A stretch of 64,000 bases of DNA, taken from positions 62,001-126,000 of the forward strand of contig CAKSKG010000004.1 in assembly GCA_934464775.1 (NCBI GenBank), read 5' to 3'. Numbering within the stretch: position 1 is the stretch's first letter; each line of letters starts with the position of its first letter. The stretch is from an uncultured Oscillospiraceae bacterium (GTDB lineage: Bacteria; Bacillota; Clostridia; Oscillospirales; Ruminococcaceae). The notes under the pieces are model-generated. The model saw only the letters and a program-made list of their open reading frames with translations. It did not search any database and had not been told where the DNA came from. Positions 61,101 through 64,000 of the stretch are shown here, in pieces. The translations under genes were made by a program, and so were the position numbers.

Positions 61101-62054
61101 CTCTGCCTGACCGCATATGCCGCCGATGTCCTTTCTGCCGTATACAGTGCCTTTGTTCTCGCAGCCTGCAATATAGCCCTTTTGTCTGCCGACGATTCCG
61201 CCGACGTTATAGCCTGCGTGCTGATAGCCCACAATGCCGCTGTTGACGCAGTTCTGAACAGAACCGTCGGAGAAGCCTGTAATGCCGCCGATGTCTGTCA
61301 TATCCACTGCCTGTTCGGGGGAGGTGAAGTCATCAACGCTGATGTTCTGGAGACTGAGAGTATCGTCCTCCGTAACGGAGGTATTCACATGGCTGTTGTT
61401 GGTGCAGCTGAGCATGACACCCGAGTTGCTGCCTGCGATACCGCCCGAGAAATTGTCTGCCTGAACAAAGCCTTCCGAGGTGCAGGCGGAGATAAGTCCC
61501 GTTTCGGAGTTGAAGCCTGCGATTCCGCCGCAGTTTTTAGTGCCGTCAACAATGCCGCTGAATTTGCAGTTGTATATGCGGCCCTGATTTTCGCCTGCGA
61601 TGCCTCCGCATTTTTCGGAGCTGCCGCCTGGAGTTACTTTTCCGTTAACGGTAAGGTTCTTGACGAAGCCCTGTCTGCCGATGTATCTGAAAAGACCCTG
61701 CGTCGAACCGTTTTCCTTTATTTTCAGTCCGGATATGCTGTGACCGTTTCCGTCAAATGTTCCGCTGAAAACGGGAACAGGCTCAAAATCAAGTCCCGTG
61801 AGATTTATGTCGCAGTCCAGGATATATGTTTTGTTGAGACTGCTGCTGTTCATTACGCAGGAAGATGCAAATTCAAGAAAATCATCGGCAGAAGCAATAT
61901 GTATCGCATCTGATTTTTCGGAAGCGGAGCCGACGGAATGTTCAGCCGAATTATTTTCAGTTACCGCATAAACGGGATATACGGCTGACGCCGATACCGC
62001 TGCGGCTGCCATTGCCGCAATTATGCGCATCGAAAGCTTATTGCTGTTCATCAT
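58155..62054 (-). CDS. Anchored surface protein: GLUG repeats around a long helical Asp/Ser-rich rod
   Basis: A 1299-residue exported protein. The signal peptide (residues 1-30) ends in VYPVYA. GLUG-type repeats (NCGGIAGFN, FSGGIAGSN, NVGGIVGRQ, DIGGICGQ) fill about 140-316. A helical region of heptad-like xxLSDxLxxxSD sequence spans 325-855 and recalls the rods of YhgE/Pip proteins. Further GLUG repeats (860-1060) and a C-terminal region follow, with a membrane helix at 1249-1271 and a lysine-rich cytoplasmic tail. Start ATG 62054 has GGAGGAGC upstream and overlaps the MMPL gene by 17 bases, so both are translated from one mRNA. It may be a partner of the transporter. Confidence 0.8.
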   Translation of the reverse strand: MMNSNKLSMRIIAAMAAAAVSASAVYPVYAVTENNSAEHSVGSASEKSDAIHIASADDFLEFASSCVMNSSSLNKTYILDCDINLTGLDFEPVPVFSGTFDGNGHSISGLKIKENGSTQGLFRYIGRQGFVKNLTVNGKVTPGGSSEKCGGIAGENQGRIYNCKFSGIVDGTKNCGGIAGFNSETGLISACTSEGFVQADNFSGGIAGSNSGVMLSCTNNSHVNTSVTEDDTLSLQNISVDDFTSPEQAVDMTDIGGITGFSDGSVQNCVNSGIVGYQHAGYNVGGIVGRQKGYIAGCENKGTVYGRKDIGGICGQAEPFITLEFSDNSMENLRDQLNDLSDVLDRTLDDVDEHSSVLSDDTENVIDAMDSARSSADSFLDLSDDLINSNVDSVNELSARVSDLVDRITPAADKITDAADKLSNSFGLMKDSIDLLNEAMDDADAGFDELSDLCDNMSTAVDKLQKASNALGNSLDSLQNGLGDPETVQDAIDKMSSSLSDLSDALNDISDSADSTLKNLNKDITDAEMGSDAYLDQIIDALRSISKNADELADRTDSSSSALKDLSDRINNRNNNDDSDDTDDTEQTIKDILNGFGGFRKDHTSVDNDSDSDSLFGSSETNEDIFSALSDMADSLADLINSYSDLLVGNQLKRYTDKLAQDISDVADPSSDILDSASVISGELDTVSLDDMVEFLKKANENAGDSSDYIQKVITAIDNSWDYFDSAGENALAASTAASEAVDGIKDSTSDISDSFEIITDTLDYFSEKDKITFYGTNDEITSARNNLSDVLEDLTDLCSVLNGTSGDTVDILTDDLKEVNEKATDAYNTLFDILKDMNDKTSDIENYTEDISAYDTEGRSDGKIADCVNYGEVNGDVSVGGIAGTMAIDYDFDPEGDIPTTGERSLNFLYQTKVVTRDCINLGKVTSKKDGAGGIAGTIEMGCIISCQGYGNVSSTDGGYVGGIVGNSDSSIFSSYAMCRLSGDDHIGGIAGISKDMENCRSYVLIEEGDEYTGMIAGESTGDMTDNIFADSSYETGKRSAGAVDGVSYDGDAYPMRYSDFIQLDGMPSEFSHLKLTFTVDGKTVGTVDFEYNTALNEDDIPEIPASAGSYAQWEEFDHSQLLFNDEIEAEYLDNITSIESDEKRESGFAVLLAEGQFGGSDKLELSPADGSAPETCEEWNVTIPDDGQKEHTLRYLSCIDDPEKVVIKVTENGTERTITPEADGKYVVFTVSGNDISFKAEKESHLMSFILIGTAAAAAVIIVITILLKIRKKKKNGGSKKSDKTKTKKNKKEPVKV

Positions 62055-64000
62055 TGTTATCAAGCTCCTCCTTGTTTTCATTGTTTTCGTCATTTCCGCT
62101 CATGTCCTCAATCATAAGATTGCCTGCCTTGTTCTCGATCTTGGCGTCAACATCACCGATGATAACACCTGTTACAACAGCGTCGATACGACCGTTTACA
62201 TAACCGTGAACAATGCCGCTGACTGTCATTCTGCTGTTCTTTACCTGAGTGCGCTCACGCTTCTTGATAGTGAATGATGTCTTTTCGATGATCGTGTCGC
62301 CGAGAAGCAGTATCTGGGGAAGTACGCCCATAACGAGCACAATGGAAATGATAGTTCCTCGGCCGAGGCATACACCGATGGAAGAGATCGTTCCGTCCGT
62401 TGAAAGCTGACCGATAAGGATTCCCGCTGCCGCAAGGATAGCGCCCGATGTGATGATCGTTGGGAATGCCTGGTTAAGAGTTTCCGTAATAGCCTTTTTA
62501 ATTGGCATTTCCTGTTTCAGCTCCATGTAACGGCTGGAGATAACGATAGCGTAGTCGATGTTCGCACCCATCTGAATTGAGTTTACGATAAGGTAGCTCA
62601 GGAAGAAAAGGCTTGTTTTTTCAAAATAGGGGAATGAGAAGTTCATCCAGATACTTCCCTGGATAACTGCGATAAGCAGAACGGGAAGACCTGCGGATTT
62701 AAATGTGAAGAGCAGGATTATGATAACGAACAGTGCCGAAAGGATACTGATTACAAGGTTATCGTTGACGAAGGAGCTGGACAGGTCATAGTCACTGGTG
62801 GAGTTGCCCACTACATAAACCTCGTCTGCGGGATAATAATCCTCGGCAATGTCATGTATCTTCTTTAAGAAATCGAAGGTCTGCTCGCCCTCTTCGGGAA
62901 GATTGGAGTAAACAAGTATACGTGTGTAGTTGTCGCTCTTCAGCTGGAGAAGCGCCTTGTCAAGAGTTTCGTGAAGATCATCAAGATCATTGTTCAGGTC
63001 ATCGTCCAGTGTAACATAGCCCTTCTGGACCTCATCATATGCGAACTGGAACATATCTATAAGGGGAACGGTATAGGAATCAAGTCCGTTTACCACCTCG
63101 CCGTAATTTTCATCGTTGATAGCATATGCGGCGTAGATAAGCTTTGCGACTTCATAATCCAGATCTACCAGCTCGGAGAACTGTCTCGGGGTCAGTTTGT
63201 CGGTAAGCATATATCCGTCCATTGCCTCAACATTGGCAAGACCCATTACCGAATCGACCTCGGTGCAGCTTTCAAGCTTCTTTATCATCTGGCTTTCCTT
63301 TTCATAATCTCCCGAGGGGACTATGAGAGCCATAAGATTCGTTCTGCCGAAGGTGTCCTTGATCTTCTGCTCGGCGATGGTAGTTTCGTTCTGACGGGGA
63401 GTTTCAAGATCGGTAGTACCATAGCAGTAGGAGCATTTGTTTGCGAAGATGCAGGCAAATACGATAAGTCCCACAAATACGGGAGGGATAACATATCTTG
63501 TTGCAAATGCGAATTTGCCCACTGCGGAGATCTTGGGAACAAAGTTCTTATGTACTGTCTTGTCGATAAGACCCGAGAACAGCATGATAAGACCGGGCAT
63601 AAGTGTAAATACGGAAAGCAGGCTGAAGAAGATAGCCTTGATAAGCACCATTGAAAGGTCGGCGCCTATTTTAAACTGCATGAATGCAAGAGCAACAAGA
63701 CCCGATATTGTTGTAAGGCTGGAAGATGATATCTCGGGGATAGCCTTGCTCAGTGCGGTTATACAAGCTTCACGGGCAGGCATATGCTCGTGTTCCTCGC
63801 TGTATCTGTGGATAAGAATGATAGCGTAGTCAATGGCAAGTGCAAGCTGGAGAACGATAGTTACCGAATTTGAAATGAATGAAATGGTTCCCAGCAGGAA
63901 GTTTGTGCCCGAGTTCAGCAGAGCAGCCGCACCGAAGGTCATTACCAGTACGGGGATCTCCGCATAAGCCTTTGACGTGAACAGGATAACAAGGAAAATG
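62038..64000 (-). CDS. MMPL/RND-family membrane transporter, N-terminus outside the window
   Basis: At least 653 residues of a polytopic protein; the reading frame continues past base 64000 (residues IFLVILFTSKAYAEIPVLV precede the internal ATG at 63942), so the true start is not in the window. It shows the MMPL pattern: the ALAIDYAIILIHRYSEEHE segment with the Asp-Tyr pair of the proton relay, repeated as MGANIDYAIVISSRYMEL, and a large outside loop of about 330 residues between the two transmembrane blocks. The Asp/Asn-rich tail follows a domain with VSGIVHGYVNGRID. Such transporters move lipids or peptides across the membrane. It overlaps the GLUG protein gene. Confidence 0.88.
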   Translation of the reverse strand, partial: IFLVILFTSKAYAEIPVLVMTFGAAALLNSGTNFLLGTISFISNSVTIVLQLALAIDYAIILIHRYSEEHEHMPAREACITALSKAIPEISSSSLTTISGLVALAFMQFKIGADLSMVLIKAIFFSLLSVFTLMPGLIMLFSGLIDKTVHKNFVPKISAVGKFAFATRYVIPPVFVGLIVFACIFANKCSYCYGTTDLETPRQNETTIAEQKIKDTFGRTNLMALIVPSGDYEKESQMIKKLESCTEVDSVMGLANVEAMDGYMLTDKLTPRQFSELVDLDYEVAKLIYAAYAINDENYGEVVNGLDSYTVPLIDMFQFAYDEVQKGYVTLDDDLNNDLDDLHETLDKALLQLKSDNYTRILVYSNLPEEGEQTFDFLKKIHDIAEDYYPADEVYVVGNSTSDYDLSSSFVNDNLVISILSALFVIIILLFTFKSAGLPVLLIAVIQGSIWMNFSFPYFEKTSLFFLSYLIVNSIQMGANIDYAIVISSRYMELKQEMPIKKAITETLNQAFPTIITSGAILAAAGILIGQLSTDGTISSIGVCLGRGTIISIVLVMGVLPQILLLGDTIIEKTSFTIKKRERTQVKNSRMTVSGIVHGYVNGRIDAVVTGVIIGDVDAKIENKAGNLMIEDMSGNDENNENKEELDNNDEQQ

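Noticed and set aside
60993..61913. Plus-strand frame of 306 codons opposite the GLUG gene N-terminal part
   Set aside because: Shadow of the opposite strand; the minus frame has a signal peptide and GLUG repeats.

Overview
The window looks like a chromosome segment of a low-to-mid GC, spore-forming Bacillota, most likely of the Ruminococcaceae/Oscillospirales (Ruminococcus-like). The signs are the sporulation genes yqfC, yqfD and ylbJ, strong Shine-Dalgarno sites, many exact TTGACA-17-TATAAT promoters, an NADP-type glutamate dehydrogenase and small Cys-rich families that I recall mainly from that group. The assignment is inference. No rRNA, prophage, CRISPR array or intact transposase is visible. 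The only RNA gene is an initiator tRNA.

Left part (1-22 kb), mostly housekeeping. It holds the tail of a DHH/DHHA1 phosphoesterase, a transporter split into two half-length TSUP genes, and an AraC regulator beside a metallo-beta-lactamase-fold hydrolase and a GH113-like glycosidase. Next come a ribbon-helix-helix protein, an iron-type alcohol dehydrogenase, a Fur/PerR regulator with dUTPase, a TrmN6-like/RsmI methyltransferase pair and gdhA. Two operons diverge near 13.9 kb: abc-F, pdxK, trmL and degV leftward; SDR, a split ThrE exporter, DUF6472, acylphosphatase, a small hydrolase and a HAD phosphatase rightward. A cytidylate-kinase-like gene, an L,D-transpeptidase, ychF and small membrane proteins follow.

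Accessory-looking part (22.3-29.9 kb). This AT-rich stretch carries four leftward genes for paralogous membrane proteins. Each has one or two cytoplasmic zinc ribbons, one membrane segment and a large outside domain (DUF3298-like, DUF5050-like or WG repeats). Palindromic MITE-like elements lie at its downstream edge and between two of its genes, and tRNA-fMet lies on its other side.

Middle part (30-43 kb). It contains a degenerate LCP protein, a SLOG protein, alanine racemase, aspartate kinase, a dCache-PAS-GGDEF diguanylate cyclase, sporulation genes, a U32-like protein and a purine salvage pair (nucleoside phosphorylase and MTA/SAH deaminase).

Right part (43-64 kb). A 1683-residue protein with about 17 helical repeats of 51 residues and a C-terminal zinc ribbon has its own consensus promoter. 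It is followed by a FliD-C-like protein, a RING-like/zinc-ribbon membrane protein, a capA-WYL-dCMP deaminase operon and a nicotinamidase/nicotinate phosphoribosyltransferase operon with a perfect inverted repeat at its promoter. A large HTH regulator comes next. The window ends in an MMPL-type transporter gene (cut at the edge) overlapping a gene for a 1299-residue anchored GLUG/helical surface protein. The best candidates for undescribed biology are the zinc-ribbon membrane cluster, the giant repeat protein, and the MMPL-GLUG pair.
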